The notes under the pieces were generated by a model. That model ran no database searches and was not told where the DNA came from. It saw nothing but the letters and a program-made list of their open reading frames with translations. This document shows, in pieces, positions 9,818 through 22,880 of a DNA stretch of 64,000 nt. The position numbers and the translations under genes are program-made. The DNA comes from Gyromitra esculenta (lineage: Eukaryota > Ascomycota > Pezizomycetes > Pezizales > Discinaceae), in contig JBCAML010000014.1 of NCBI GenBank assembly GCA_038503075.1, forward strand, positions 558,001 through 622,000, written 5' to 3'. Within the stretch, counting starts at the first letter, position 1. The number at the start of each line of letters is the position of its first letter.

Positions 9818-11940
9818 TTTCTATTTTATATCTTTCATGGATTGACTCAGAGTACGAATCGTGGTTTGACTGGCAATTGTATCGTTGTTTGGATGGTTGT
9901 ATAATTTCTTTGTTGTTCGGTTATGTTTAGGGTTGTCGGAATAATGTCTTTGTGTTTCGGTTGTTGTCGGGTTGTTGTTGGTGTTACCAAAAAGCGGGGT
10001 ATTTAAGGAAGGATTTCGGTCGTTCTTGTTTTACTTTCTCTTCTTTTCTTAAGCAACGTTCTCGTTTACCTTCTGCTGTAATCATTGGAATACTATCTCG
10101 GTTCTACCTCAGAACCCTCGCTGTCGCTGTCCACTTCGCTGCACTAATCTCGCCTTGAGATAAACTTCTAGTAGAACTTGTAGAAACACGGCACTCCTCG
10201 AACGTGTTAGTACCTCGCTTAAGTAGCACTGCTCACCTTCAGGGATACTGAAGGGCTTAACGAGGGACTGAACCGTGAGAATATCTCGCACTCTTCAAAC
10301 ATATATAAACACATGTAGCTTCTCTTTTCAGAGCTTGAGTTGCCTTGTGACCACGATCTCTGGTGGTAAGCAGAGCCTTTACTTTACAGGCAGGGTAACG
10401 TTATCGACACTTTAAGCTTCCATAAAATTATTGGAGCCCTTCTCCTTACACGCACAGTAGGGAGACATAAAAGCGATACACCTTCCCATAACCAAAGAGG
10501 AAAAAAACTACTGATCTATGCCACGGCTACCGCGAGGAAATCCTAGGTTTCTAAGGTTCTTACTCTCTCCATAACCCATATGGCTGGCTTACTGGGGAGC
10601 CGTAAAGTAAAACTCACCCTCAGATCCATATACCATGAACTGCTACGAACTGCTATTTGCATATGGCCCTCGTGCTTTTCGATAACCACAGCTATCAGAG
10701 ACCGTCCAAAAATCGTCCCCCTATTTTGTATTGGCATTTTATTTTCAGGGGGGAGTAGTGATGGAGCTGAAATGAGACACGTGCCGACATGTTTTACAAA
10801 ACATCCGAACGAAAAACACACACCTGACAGAATAATCGCCGGCGGATGAGTGATTTCCCCCGCTTGTTGTGGATTTATCCTCGTGATTTACCTCTCTCTT
10901 CTCCTTCTTTGAAAGGCTCCAAGCCTAAGGCGAACTTCGGGAAGGTGGTTGCCACTTCTCCCGCAAGCGCTGGGAGAGCCGGCACAACCGAGCTCGTGAG
11001 TTAGCTCGCTTTTCACCTTCTTGGATTATTATTTTATTTTATTTCAACGTTAACATATGCGTATGATGTAAATCATAAAACAAGGTTATATTGTTTTACT
11101 GCTTGTGATGGGATGGACACGAGGCATCTCGACATTTCGAGCTTCCTATCTAACGTTGGTCGTCGGTTGATGATGCTGAGCCTAATGACAGCTCGCTTCA
11201 GCACGGGTGTTGACGAAAGACAGAGATCATGGCAATATCGTTTTGTTGGGGGGGCTTTGGTGCTGTCGCTGTCTGTGGTATTCTTGCATTGGCAGCAGTA
11301 TTTTAAATGCTCTCACGGCTGTCTGAATGATCGATTCGCACCCCATCTCGCAGAGGGGCAAGCGGACGAGATGTTGGTGCCCCTCGAGATCTGCATACCT
11401 CAATTTAAGCTTTTTGGTGCTTCATTCCGCTTAGTTTGGGTTGTTGTGGGGAAGATCTGCCTCGGCAAACGGAGATCGTTCCGATTTAGCTACGCTCCCC
11501 CGAGTTCAACGAAATCCGGTCCCCCCTAAATACATGTAGTTAGGATCTCCGCGACTCCCGTGCCTCAGCAGTTATCAAATTTCATGGAAAACCCTCACTC
11601 AGCGTGTGATCCTAAGCAGAGGGCCGCACCGGCAGACAATTCGCCCTCCTGACTCAAAAAAAAAAAGTTGGAGTTTATGACCTTTGTGGTTATATAACCT
11701 CAGGATCAGTTCCCGGGCCGACTCCGGCGCAGGGAAATTGCGCATATATAAATATATATCTAGTTTGCCCCGTGGATACGCTGTTTGACCCTTCTTCTCG
11801 TAGTCTGTCAGTCAGCTCCAATTCAAACTCACCTGGCACAAGGTGTCCCTTTTGGCCATCCTTTCGATTCATTCATCCAGTCCTTCCCTACCTTTTTTTA
11901 TTTATTTGTTTATTTATTTGGGCGGAATAGCGAATTGATT
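9818..11940. other. Intergenic region between LINE and GH47 gene
   Basis: No supported gene. It begins with the LINE target duplication and a TG-rich stretch (9840-10000). A 138-codon ATG frame at 11113-11529 lacks recognisable motifs. A TACATGTA octamer lies at 11531. The right end is the promoter of the mannosidase gene, listed separately. Confidence 0.5.
11741..11764 (+). promoter_or_regulatory. TATA-like element upstream of GH47 gene
   Basis: The stretch reads GCATATATAAATATATATC and lies about 180 bp before the mannosidase ATG. It is followed by a pyrimidine-rich leader (CCTTCTTCTCGTAGTC, then ATTCAAACTCACC), typical of fungal transcription start regions. Function is inferred from position only. 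Confidence 0.35.
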
Positions 11941-13727
11941 ATGAAGCTCCAGAGTTTCGTATTACCGGTGCTGCTTGCTGGGGCCACAACAGTGGATGCT
12001 TTGAGTATTCCAATACTTATAAAGCAGGCCATCACACCTCAAGATCAAGCCAACGCGGTCAAGGAAGCATTCACACATTCCTGGAACGGATACGTGAAGT
12101 ATGCATTCGGAAATGACGAACTTCGTCCTGTGTCGAACAGCGGTTCTAACTCCAGGTATTTAAATTCTTGTGTTGATAGTGTCCCCGTTTGAATGTATAT
12201 GTACATGTAGTTACTTTACTAATACGTTAGTTGTCGATCATTTGTAGAAATGGATGGGGTGCATCTATCGTCGATGCCCTGACTACCGCCATCATAATGC
12301 GACAGAGTGATGCCGTGTTTAGGCAATTGGAACATATTTCGACAGTTGACTTCACCAAGACTTCAGACACTGTTAGTCTTTTCGAAACAACTATTCGCTA
12401 TCTTGGCGGTCTGATCTCAGGATACGATCTCCTAAGTGGACCATACGCCGACTTGGTAGCCAATGTAAGACAGTTCTATCCCTTTTGTATAACTTTGTAT
12501 CACATCAAATTTACTAACCTCATCAAAAAAATTCCGTAGAACGCAACTCGAGTGGAACTGGTTGGCAAGCTTCTCAAGCAGGCAGAAACCCTAGCAAACA
12601 CGCTCTCCTTTGCATTCAACACCCCTTCAGGTGTTCCCGCAAACAACCTCAACTTCGCCAGTAAAACTTTCGGCGATTCATCGAATGGCCTGGCCACGAT
12701 TGGGACGCTTGTGCTCGAGTGGACCCGTCTCTCCGATCTGACCGGGAATGCGACATACGCAGCACTTGCGCAGAGGGGAGAATCATATCTCCTCGCCCCT
12801 CAACCCGCCACCAGCGAACCGTTCCCAGGACTAGTAGGCTCGAACGTGGATCTTGCAACTGGAAAATTCCTCGATGCTTCCGGTGGCTGGGGAGGCGGTA
12901 CGGATTCGTTCTACGAGTATCTGATAAAGATGTATGTCTACGACCCAACACGGTTCGCAGGCTACAGAGACAGGTAAAGCCCCCCCCTCTAAACCCAAAA
13001 CGCAAAAACCAATATCCATGCCTGTGAACCACGTCTGACCATAAAACCCAGATGGATCAAAGCCGCAGACTCGACCATCCAGTACTTGCAATCCCACCCT
13101 TCCAGCCGCCCCGACATAACCTTCGTCGCGCAGTACAGCGGCACCTCCTTCAACCTCAACCAAGGGCACCTAACCTGCTTCATCGGCGGCAACTTCATCC
13201 TCGGCGGGCAAGCGCTCGGCGTGCAGAAATACATCGACTTCGGCCTCGCACTGACCTCCGGCTGCCACGAGACGTACGACAAAACCGCGTCCCACATCGG
13301 CCCCGAGGGCTTCTCGTGGGACCCCTCTCGGGCCGGTACGGACCCTATCCAGCTCGCGTTCTACCAGACGAACGGGTTCATAGTGACGAACGGGAACTAC
13401 GTGCTGCGTCCCGAGGTCGTGGAGAGCTACTACCACGCGTACGTCATCACCAGAGACGAAAAGTACCGCGAGTGGGCGTGGGCTGCGTTTACGGCGATCA
13501 ACACGACGTGTCGGACGGGCTCTGGGTTCGCGTCGATCTCGGACGTGACGCAGGCCACTGGGGGAACGAAGGGGGATACGCAGGAGAGTTTCTGGTTCGC
13601 GGAGGTGCTGAAGTATCTTTACCTCATATTTTCGGACGACACGACGGTTGGGTTTAGGAAGGGGGCGCAGAGCTGGGTGTTTAATACCGAGGCGCATCCG
13701 TTTAAGGTCGCTGCAGCTGCAGCTTAG
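11941..13727 (+). CDS. Secreted class I alpha-1,2-mannosidase (GH47)
   Basis: Removes alpha-1,2-linked mannose from N-glycans, probably in the secretory pathway or outside the cell. Exons 11941-12155, 12248-12464, 12540-12973 and 13052-13727 join in frame to 513 residues, the usual size of secreted fungal GH47 enzymes. An N-terminal signal peptide ([20 protein letters not shown]) is evident. GH47 landmarks follow: [66 protein letters not shown] with the downstream GCHETYDK (the conserved disulfide pair), [20 protein letters not shown] and the C-terminal NTEAHPFKV. The acidic residues in these blocks correspond to the family's catalytic and calcium-binding positions. All introns are 75-92 bp with GT-AG ends. 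Intron 1 carries a TACATGTA octamer. The gene appears intact. Confidence 0.95.
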
Positions 13728-14592
13728 GTTGTGGATGGATGGATGGATATGTGTGGAATATAGAAGGTGCATGTAGTCCTGACTTGGTGAGGATAGACAT
13801 AGATATATATATATATATAGGAGGCTTTGGATATATATTGCTTTAAGTATCTTTAATTTAGTTCTCATCCGGTATCTTATGTTAGTGTGTACTACTCTTG
13901 AATTACTATAAACTTCGAGTACGTTTAGACCTGAACCTCGGAATTTGCCGGTACAATTTTTGGTGCGTGGAGGCCAAGTGCAGCGCATACGGTAATTATA
14001 TATTGCTAGGCTGTAGTACTCGAGTGATCTAATATTATGAGGCGATCCGTTTAGGGTTTTCACAGAAATTCCCCTAACCCAATGACTTCAGATCTGGAGT
14101 CTATCTATAGTAACGGAATCTGACGTACAGTAAAGATGGATGGACTCTCCTAAAGCTTGAGCTGCTGACGGAAATTATAAACTCGAGTTATTTTTATTTT
14201 TATCTTAGAGCACCGTTCCTGAGAACGATCGCTGGTTCCGCGGGTGCTTCGTACCCAATCATGCATGCAATTAAACCGCTGCAACGGGAGATGACACTTT
14301 AATATTAGGTGAATACAGTAGAAATATATCGACACGACCAACCTCCACTTCTAATTGTCCACCCCACCCCCGAAATCATCCGCGTCTTCTTCATTCGTCA
14401 CTTCATCATATGCGTAACCCTTCCAAATCCAAAAGCCATTAAAAATGCAAATTAAAAGAGTCCCTAGATCCCATCCAGAAAGAAAGAAAAATCACCCGCA
14501 AAAACAACAAACACCCCCCCCCCAAAAAAAAGCAATCCAAAAAGCGCCCCCAGTGAGAAAGAAAGAAAGAAAAACACCCCCCTCCCAAAATT
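13728..14592. other. Intergenic region between two convergent genes
   Basis: Contains the 3' ends of the mannosidase and of the leftward-transcribed unknown gene. Simple repeats are present: ATGG repeats at about 13733-13748 and a TA run at about 13804-13818. A low-complexity stretch of A and C runs lies at about 14460-14580. No gene seen. Confidence 0.5.
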
Positions 14593-15575
14593 CTACCCCT
14601 CAATCAACATCTTCTGTCCATCCTGTTTCTCTCTACCCTCCCAATACCAGTTCGGACTCTTCGCTCTAGTCTTTAGTGCCCTTGGCACGATATTACCCAC
14701 CAGACACGATTCGTGGCCAATCGGTTCGTACTCGATGCGGTATTTACAGCCGTCCGGGTTCTGCAGGAGGTAGTCGCATATCTCCTCGGCAAGGAAGTAC
14801 CCGCGGCGGAGGTAAGCGCGCGGGATGAAATTGATGATCCAGTGTTTGGGCGGGTTCTGGAAGTGGCGGTTCCAGGACGTGAGTGCGGAGCGGAGGTATT
14901 TTGAGTTTGGGAATAACAGTTTGAGGGAGTCGATTGCGTGGAGTTCTTCTTCGCCTGTTGAAGTAGGGATACTGTTGGGGCGGGGGTTTGTTAGTTTTCT
15001 AAAAATAAAAATAAAATAAAATAAAGCATTTGTTGCGTAATGGAAGTGTAACCAGGAAGTGAAACATACACCTGATAGATACAATGGCCAGTCCTATTGT
15101 TCTTGATCCGCAACGTCTGTTCCGTAGGTCTTTCGTGTGGCGTAGATCGTACCACGACCGAGACCTGGATATTCTCCAGTAACTCCTTTGCGCGGCTCTT
15201 CAAACCGTCCACGCACTTGCCCCCACTACCAATACATCCCAAGGGCGACACCATCGCATTGCGTCCACCAGGACCACACGCAACAACAGGGCCCTCGCAA
15301 ACACTAGATTCATTCATTGGATGGCCCTGCGATGTTGCCGTGGAACTAATCGTCTGTATTAATGGAGCCACAGCGGGAGTCGCTGCGTACTGGAATGGTC
15401 CGGACAGTGCCACGGAGGTTCGTTTGATTCTTTGATATGAATCTCGTGAGCATTCTCGGATGGAACGGAATATCTGCTCAGGCACGATTGAGGATCTTCG
15501 GTCGCGCGATACTGCACCACTCATGGGACAGATATCGAGCTTGATGCCAGGATGGGGTTCTTGGGGTTCTTCCAT
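14593..15575 (-). CDS. Hypothetical protein, 294 aa, 2 exons
   Basis: I do not recognise this protein. Exon 1 (15575-15070) and exon 2 (14971-14593) join through a 98-bp intron with a GTATGT donor and CAACAG acceptor. The phase is exact. The N-terminal half is Ser/Thr/Pro-containing, with several cysteines between residues 100 and 155 (SSVCEGPVVACGPGG, LGCIGSGGKCVDG). The second half looks folded: SKYLRSALTSWNRHFQNPP, WIINFIPRAYLRRGYFLAEE, ICDYLLQNPDGCKYRIEYEP. It has no signal peptide or transmembrane segment from the chosen ATG. The same frame is open upstream to 15680 with another possible start, which would add a mildly hydrophobic N-terminus. Splicing and composition argue for a real gene; function unknown. 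Confidence 0.65.
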
Positions 15576-18500
15576 AGTGGCTTCAGCCAGCTGGCTTGTG
15601 CGTAGAGACAGAAGGGAAAAAGACTTTGTATTCTGGGAGGTGCCTGGAATCGTAAAAAAAGGACAGCTGGTGATCAACAAAAGGCGGGGAAGAGGATGAT
15701 ATAGTCCCGGTATTCGGCTGGGGGAACCCTTGGCCTAATATGACCGTGAGGGTCCATTCCTAGAGGGGGTATGTGTAAACAATGTCCCCCCAAGAGCAAG
15801 GCGGCTGGATGGAGTGCAAGAAGCTAGAGCAATGCCGCATTTACATTTCAACCCACATGTCTGCACGCTCTTCTCCAGGGCGGTGAATAGTAATAGGGCA
15901 TCCCGAAGCGCTTACGGGGGTTGGCGACAGCTATTGGGGAATTCGTTTAGGCGGATTATTGCTGGGATAATGTAGTAATGATTTGCTTGTGATGCAAGGA
16001 AGAACAGTCTTAGAACACGCATTGCCAGGGGTTTGCGCTATTCGGGAAACCAACCCTGGCAGTAATCGGTTGCCTTCGCCGTGTCTCGTTAGCAGAGGAC
16101 ATGGAAGACATTCTGGAAAGGAGGCGAGAGACAGACGGCGATTGCAGGCCCTGGTAGATACTCCATGCAGCACAGAGATACGATCATGAGCATAGCTATG
16201 GCATATGAGGTCATGGCGTTCTTTTTCCTCCTCGGGCTTCTGTGTTTAACGCCCATATGTATATAGACGCAAGAGAAAGGAGTCGAAACATTGCATTGGG
16301 GTTCTATTCTGCTCCTATGCAGCACGAAACGCGAATAGAAACGTCAAACCGACCAAGATAGAGACCCTTTGTCTATTCATATCATATACCGAGAAAACCC
16401 CCAAAGCTAGACGGCAGTGTCGACGGTCTTGGGCAGCCCTCCGATAGTGATCTCGGTGGCTATCCGACAGTATCTCGACATCTCCGTATCGCCAGCTGCA
16501 GGGCCATAGCGTTAAAGTAGGTAATCTCCGCCCATGCCATATGCATGTTTGATTGTCATCTGTGTTTACACACGTTCACGATGCTTTATCGAACTTGGCA
16601 TCTGTCTCACGATCCCCCTCCAGACTTGTGTGATGCGCCCGCCGCCACCCCGCTCGATGGCCACGGACGATCAAACGGAAGGTGCAGTTGCGAATGATTC
16701 CCGTCTCCATGTCACGGGAACCGAATGCGTGTTTATCCTCTATGTTTTATGCATGTGAGCGGCCTTGTGCGCAAGGAACGGGGGGTAGCTCCTTCCCACT
16801 CTGGATGTTGGAGCGCCCTCTATCGATAGATACTTGACTGCGACATTCCTTCCCTTCTCTCGCGGCAAGCACAGTAGCCGCCTGGGAACTACATAGTATC
16901 CGGCTGCCCGTGCATGCTAAGGATAGTAACCTGAGATAGTAAATACTTATGTGGATGCACTTGCTGCCGCACCATGGGAATATCTAATGGGTTCAATGTT
17001 AGCCAGTGAAATGGATTCAATAGTGGGGGCTTCCTTGTTTGCTTCGGAGGTGAGTGATTTTTCATAATTATCATATGCATTCTCTAGGCTATAGCATAAT
17101 CGTGTATCTGCCAGTACTACATGTAGTCAACTAACCTGCAGCTGCAGGTCTTACTGTCGATGGAAGGCTGCAAGCTGGTAGGCAAAACAGGGTAAAACTA
17201 TCTGGTTCTTATGCCTGCCACATCAAACCAAACCCAACGCTTCATAATATCGCGAGTGATACGGTGTGATGAATTGCTATTCTCCTTCATTTCCAGATCT
17301 ACAAGATTGCTTGAAGAAGCTCACAAAAACAAAAACAAAAACCTCCGGTCTATCTAGGCTAGGTTCGTATCTAAAAAAAAAAAAAGCATATTACGCGACC
17401 GATAGATACCACATCCGGGCTTCAGCGACAGCAGACTAAAATTACCACTATTCACATAGGTGCCCTTATCTAACTCTATTCCATGAAGTTCACTAGCAAA
17501 GTTGAGACTGAAGTGAGATTATGTATAGCAAAAAGATGCCCCCCAATGAAACAAATTCTCACAGGATGACGTCGTTCCAAAAGACTACTAGTACACATAC
17601 ATGTACATGTACATGTAGTTAGCAATCAATTGGTAAAACCGATTTCCGCTCTCTTGGCAGTAATTTTACTTCTGCGGCTCAAAAGCAATATACCAAAATA
17701 TTAGCTGCCCTACCCGACCGACCTATACGATTTGAAATAAGACCGAAATTGGAATTTCCAGTGTCTTTTCTTTTACGCTTAAAATTACCCCGAATGTCTG
17801 TTGTTTATTGTTGGGCCTCTCCCGCCTTTTGTCGGCCAAAGACCATTTATAATCATCCGCCGTTGTATGAAATAAAGTTTCGATTTACCAACCAGTGCTG
17901 CAGATTCACTTCACGAATTTGGATCAGTGGAGTTAATTGGAATCGGTCGTCTCATACCAAAGCCTCGGAATTAATCCTGACCAACAAAACCAAAAAACGG
18001 TCATCTCATAGCTGCTCCTTCATTGGTTTTTTTTTTTAGTAAAGGTCCCGCGGCTTCGGTAAGCTGTGAAATATTGTATCCCTGTCTTAATTTCTACATC
18101 ATTTGGTTAATTTTACATGACTGCAGCAAGCCGTGAAATTGTCATACCTGGTTATCGAATCTTATCAGATCGGTTATTTTTGGGCCTAGATTGGACGCGC
18201 GCCAAGCATGACACAGGTCCTGGTCGTTGAGCGGGGATATGCGATGCTGGAAAACAGTCATATTACTGGCCTACGCTACAAACCCTCTGTGGATACTTTT
18301 TACGGTGTCGCACCACTCAGAATACATAGTAGTTCGTCTACCCCGTAAGTAAGTTTCCATGACAATAATTTTTGGGAGTTGTTAGCTGAACTCTGTGCGG
18401 GTCTAAGCTATTTTATTTATGATTGGTGATAGAGTACGTGTTCCGTCACGCCTTTCCCTGCTATCTTGAGTCTGGGCGCCAACCCAGACCCCACGCGTTT

Positions 18501-19272
18501 GGGAACTTCATCCTATCGTGGGGAATTCTGGGGAGGATAATATTTTCCAGTGCCTGGTATCCCGATGCGTTATCATTTAATAGGGTTTAATAGGACAATG
18601 TGTAGACTGAGTCAATTTTGGAGCGTTGGAGGTATCATACCGTCACTCTCCGCGCAAGCAAGGAGAGGCGATGATGAAGTGCTAATTGCTAAGACGTTGA
18701 TATTCGTGGTTGAGTGTACTTGATTCTAGCTCACGAATCAACTGATTAAGCCCTCCATGATGTTCCAAGCAGATGCTCCAGTTACGAGTGTCGAAGTGTC
18801 TCAAGAGCTACTATTTATGCCAAGAAGTCAGTTGAGTGGTCCTACCGTTATTCTCGGTAGCCCTTGCCACGATCCAGGATATTAGATTCGCGTTTCGGGA
18901 TTCCCACCAACAAAATACCCCGATTTTGTATCGGTAATAAATATTCCGAAATCTGGGAACTAGGGGGCCTTTGCATCAGATAGATGAATGCTCTCATGGC
19001 AATATGGTTCGTTGATTTAATGGCTCGGGAGCTTGTCCGAAAACTCGTATGGTTGAAGGCCGCGTACATACAAATATGGCCAAAATCCCCCAGAACATAT
19101 ATTTTTTCTAACTTCCACTGGATAACGGCAGTTACTCTATACATTCTCTTTTATTATTTTCTAGCGCCTCCTGGTGAAGAGTGCGCTCAATCTTCATTCG
19201 TTTTTATTTTTTCATCGCAGTTTGCCTAGCTCTCATTTCGTATCCCTTCAAGCTTGCTTGATTAAAGCCACT
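15576..19272. other. Long gene-poor intergenic region
   Basis: About 3.7 kb with no supported gene. It holds the upstream regions of the two divergent flanking genes and several TACATGTA octamers (17118, then three overlapping copies at 17598-17617 forming an ACATGT microsatellite). There are A-rich runs near 17330 and 17375. Open frames such as 17749-18039 and 18848-19144 show no recognisable domain. Confidence 0.5.
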
Positions 19273-22081
19273 ATGAAGCCATTCTATGGATCTGCGATCT
19301 CTTCGCTCCTTTACTCTATTGCATTTTTTCTTTTTCCTGCAGCTGTGCTGTGCATTTCGTCATCGGATTTGACAAAATACCCTGATGTCTTGAAGTTGTC
19401 TTCAACTTTCGATCCTATTATCGCAGCATACTGGACTGGATTGCCACATCACCGAAGGACACCATTCTCGGTAGGTTGCTTTTCTACTTCATCTCTATAC
19501 GTGTTAACGGATCGTTGTTATAGGTATCACCCGATGGAAAATCTGCATATCTTGCATTTCTGGACACCACATACAATTCCGTTATCGTCCAGCAGGTTGA
19601 TCCGGGCACTTTTGCCGCCGTGGGTGATGCTGTTAATATATCTGGTGCTAGAGAAGGTGTGATATTATGCTGTGCTGGTACTTAGGGGTTTTTATTCTGA
19701 CGAAACGTAGCTGGTGGTCTGGTGGCCCAGAACGATGGGTTTGCGCTACTGACAACAGTTATTCCTAGTGCTGGAACTATTGATGCTCCACCAAACGGCT
19801 ATCCAATTGCTGAGATCATAAGGTATAAAAATGGAAAGCAAGCTTGGGCCACAGCTGTAAACGGACCAGGTGTCCATGAAGCTGATGGGGTATATTATAT
19901 GTTTCCAAGCGAATTTAATGAATCTGCACTAAGTTCTGCATGGTAGCTTTCCGCCACCCCAGACATCAACGGAGACTTGGTCTATTCGGAAGCTGCAGGG
20001 CTGTATGCTGCGTATTTTGTGGTTACGGCATATACCGGTGATGCTTCTGGCCATTTCGGCGATTCTATCCAATATGTTGATGACTCTGGAGCGTTACAAA
20101 CTATAGCTGGGGCATCTAGTACTTGGGGTTGTAGTCACAACACTGGTATTGCCTTGGAAGCTGCAGATGCAGCACCGTTTGTTAGTGTTTGTGCCGAAGA
20201 CCATGGGTATGCTAATCCTTCTTAGGATTGTCTTTCGTAGTTTGCAAATCTAACTGCATATTAGAGCAATATGGTTGAATACTAACACCCAGTCAATGAA
20301 TGGTGTCAAACTTGCGAATGAGAATACTACAAATGGAGTCAGCGGCGAGCCTCGTAATGACCATCACCTATCCTTGGTTTGGTTATCGTATATATTCTAA
20401 CACGATCGCGGTGATAGTGGGTGGTATGGGCGGCTCCTATAGCAGCCTCGCTCTCTTTCCCGAAACCTCGCAGTATATTTTCGCCTGGCAATCTCGCGGT
20501 GCTCTGAATCTCAGAGCAGACGACTGGATGGGCGCTGGCTTCACCACGTGTGATCCTCGCTGGCTAAACCATAATGTTGCAATTGCTATCACCAAAGATA
20601 AGAGTACTCTCGTGGGCGAACAGGCGATATCCGAGGTCGGCGCAGCTTCCGGAGATGCCCAAGTCAATTGGATCACGAAGTCAAATAACACTGACCATCA
20701 GAACGTTCGCGTCGCGACATTTGATTCTGGAAACGCCCTTGTTACTTGGGAGGAGTTGTCAGCTCCTGATTGCCAACCTGTACCACTTGGCTGTACCGGA
20801 ACGTTTTCGGGAACGTTTTTCCAACAGGTTGATAGCACGGGGAAAAGAGTTGGAGATGCATTCTCGGCGAGTGATGTGTTGGTTGCCGGAGATATTGCAA
20901 ATGTTGGTGATAGACTTTGCTGGCCATATGTCAATATGAAGTGGGATCTGAGCGCACCAAAGGCAAACGGTACTTATGTCTCGTCGATTTCGTTTGCTTG
21001 CATATCTCTTGGTGGAAGTGAGGGAGGGAATTCTTCAACATCTTCTATTACTTCTATTGTAGCGCCAATAAGTGCGCCCTCGTCCGCATCTGTCACTCCG
21101 GTCGTTGAAGATGAAACCACGGACAATGGCACTACTATTGTGTCGGCATCGGATATTGAATCTTCTTTGGGACCAATATCGACGGCTTCCTTCCAGTTTA
21201 TCACGACTGCAGATTCTGGGACCGAGCCAACTGCTAGTTCCATATTCTCGAGCTCTACAGAAGTTACAGCCCCAGTTGCAACTCTCACCACGTTGGTTTC
21301 CCCAATAACTAGCAGCCCCTCCTATGTGACTAGCGATGCACTCCCTACTCGAACGTTCGTGAATATCGCAACCATTCCTGATACCGCTACCGTAACATCT
21401 ACAGATGCCGAGACTACTACAATAGCAGCAACGTCAGCCGATGCCACATCCACAGAACTTACAGCCACTATTTCTAGTGTAGATATAACTGCTTCATCGT
21501 CATCTGCAACAATAACCTTTACGAATATACTCACCTTGCCAACGAACGTTATTATCACCGCGACGGAAACTCCAACACCCACAAATGAAATCACTTCGAC
21601 CGAAGCTGCAACATCAACTGACGCTGCTATCTCCGTAAAAATAACAACATCGACTATCACCTCCGATATAACTCCAACATCATCTGCGACCGGGACCTTT
21701 ACAAACATACTCACCTTGCCGACGGATTTCACCACCACTACGGAAACCCCAACCTCGACGGAAGCCTCAACACCAACCGATACTGCCACCTCCACAGAAA
21801 TTGCAATTTCAACCATTACTTCTAGCGCAGATCTAGCTTCCCCAACCGCCTCCGCAACTAGGTCCTTCTTCAATATCATCTCACTGACAACAACAATAGC
21901 AGCCACGGAGGTTGCGCCTTCTCCCACTCAATCTGATTCCCCCACCTCTACTGTCGGAACATGGGGTAGCTGTGCAGATGGAACAGTTTGTGCTCCTGGC
22001 CATCGATGCATCGCCTTTAAAGGAGGCGTGTCGGTTTGTGTGCCTACAAAAAATGGTAGCCGTGGGCATCGCGGGCACTAA
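19273..22081 (+). pseudogene. Secreted mucin-like protein gene with in-frame stop
   Basis: Exons 19273-19470, 19524-19656, 19711-20206, 20265-20353 and 20418-22081 join in frame to 859 codons plus stop. A single in-frame TAG at 19944-19946 (codon 189) interrupts it. The product begins with a signal peptide (MKPFYGSAISSLLYSIAFF). A globular region of about 440 residues follows, with repeated blade-like blocks such as VSPDGKSAYLAFLDTTYNSV, GDSIQYVDDSG, GGMGGSYSSLALFPETSQYI and NALVTWEEL, suggestive of a beta-propeller. Then comes a Ser/Thr-rich region with imperfect repeats, likely O-glycosylated. A short C-terminal module has four cysteines (CADGTVCAPGHRCIAF, CVP). Probably a cell-wall or extracellular protein. 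The stop may be a real nonsense mutation, a sequencing error or readthrough; the rest of the frame is uninterrupted. Confidence 0.7.
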
Positions 22082-22880
22082 AGGGAAGTTGGAAGTTGGA
22101 ATTTTTATTTATTAGCTCTTCAAGCCAAAGTTCTACCTTCAATTGTAAATAATTATATGTCCCTATGATTTTGTAGGATAAAATAGAAGGGAAAATGTGT
22201 CTGGGATCTTATAGCACGTATGGGGTAGAAAGCTACTGGCTCACAGGATCTCACTCGAGTTGAATATTCAATGGTTTATAAGTCGATAAATTGAGGGGAT
22301 AAATATGACGACTGAAACTCTTGTAAAGAATAGAAGAAATAGCTTTTGTGGGGATCGAGACGGCGAGACACTTCAGTGACAATACCTGGCTGTGGGGTCC
22401 CGTGTAGGAGGTTAATAGAAGACATCAGGACGAATCCACGTATTTAGCTGGTGAGAAATAAAGCTCGGAACCGTCAATATTGCAGCGAGGTGACGAGAAG
22501 CATACAAAAAAGCGGAGGATAAGGGGAGAGGGTAATAAGTCGAAGTCGAAAAGAGAGGGGGAAGGGACGACATATTGAGCTCTTTCGGAATTCGGTTAAG
22601 CAGCACCTCATTGCTTAAGGCTGAAAGTAACTCCCTCTAGGGTCTTAATTGAGACTGCAAATGGCTTGGAGAAGGTGTAGTGGTTTTAAGCCTTGATATG
22701 AAGTACCATGACCAAATATATGTCTTTGCTTACCTGGATGAACATTGGAAGCTTCCCACGTGTTGATATCTAGACACCGAGAGAAACCTAGGCACAGGCT
22801 TGGTTTCCAGTGTGATCTTACAGGATGAATACCGACAGCAGAGACAGTATGGTATTGATACGAAATATATCGAACTCTAA
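22082..22880. other. Intergenic region between convergent genes
   Basis: About 800 bp, the 3' flanks of the mucin-like gene and the Mtq2 gene. AT-rich with no ORF, RNA gene or repeat that I can support. Confidence 0.5.

Noticed and set aside
11113..11529. 138-codon ATG frame with one hydrophobic stretch
   Set aside because: No recognisable domain, no splice signals and no promoter-like context. Probably chance.
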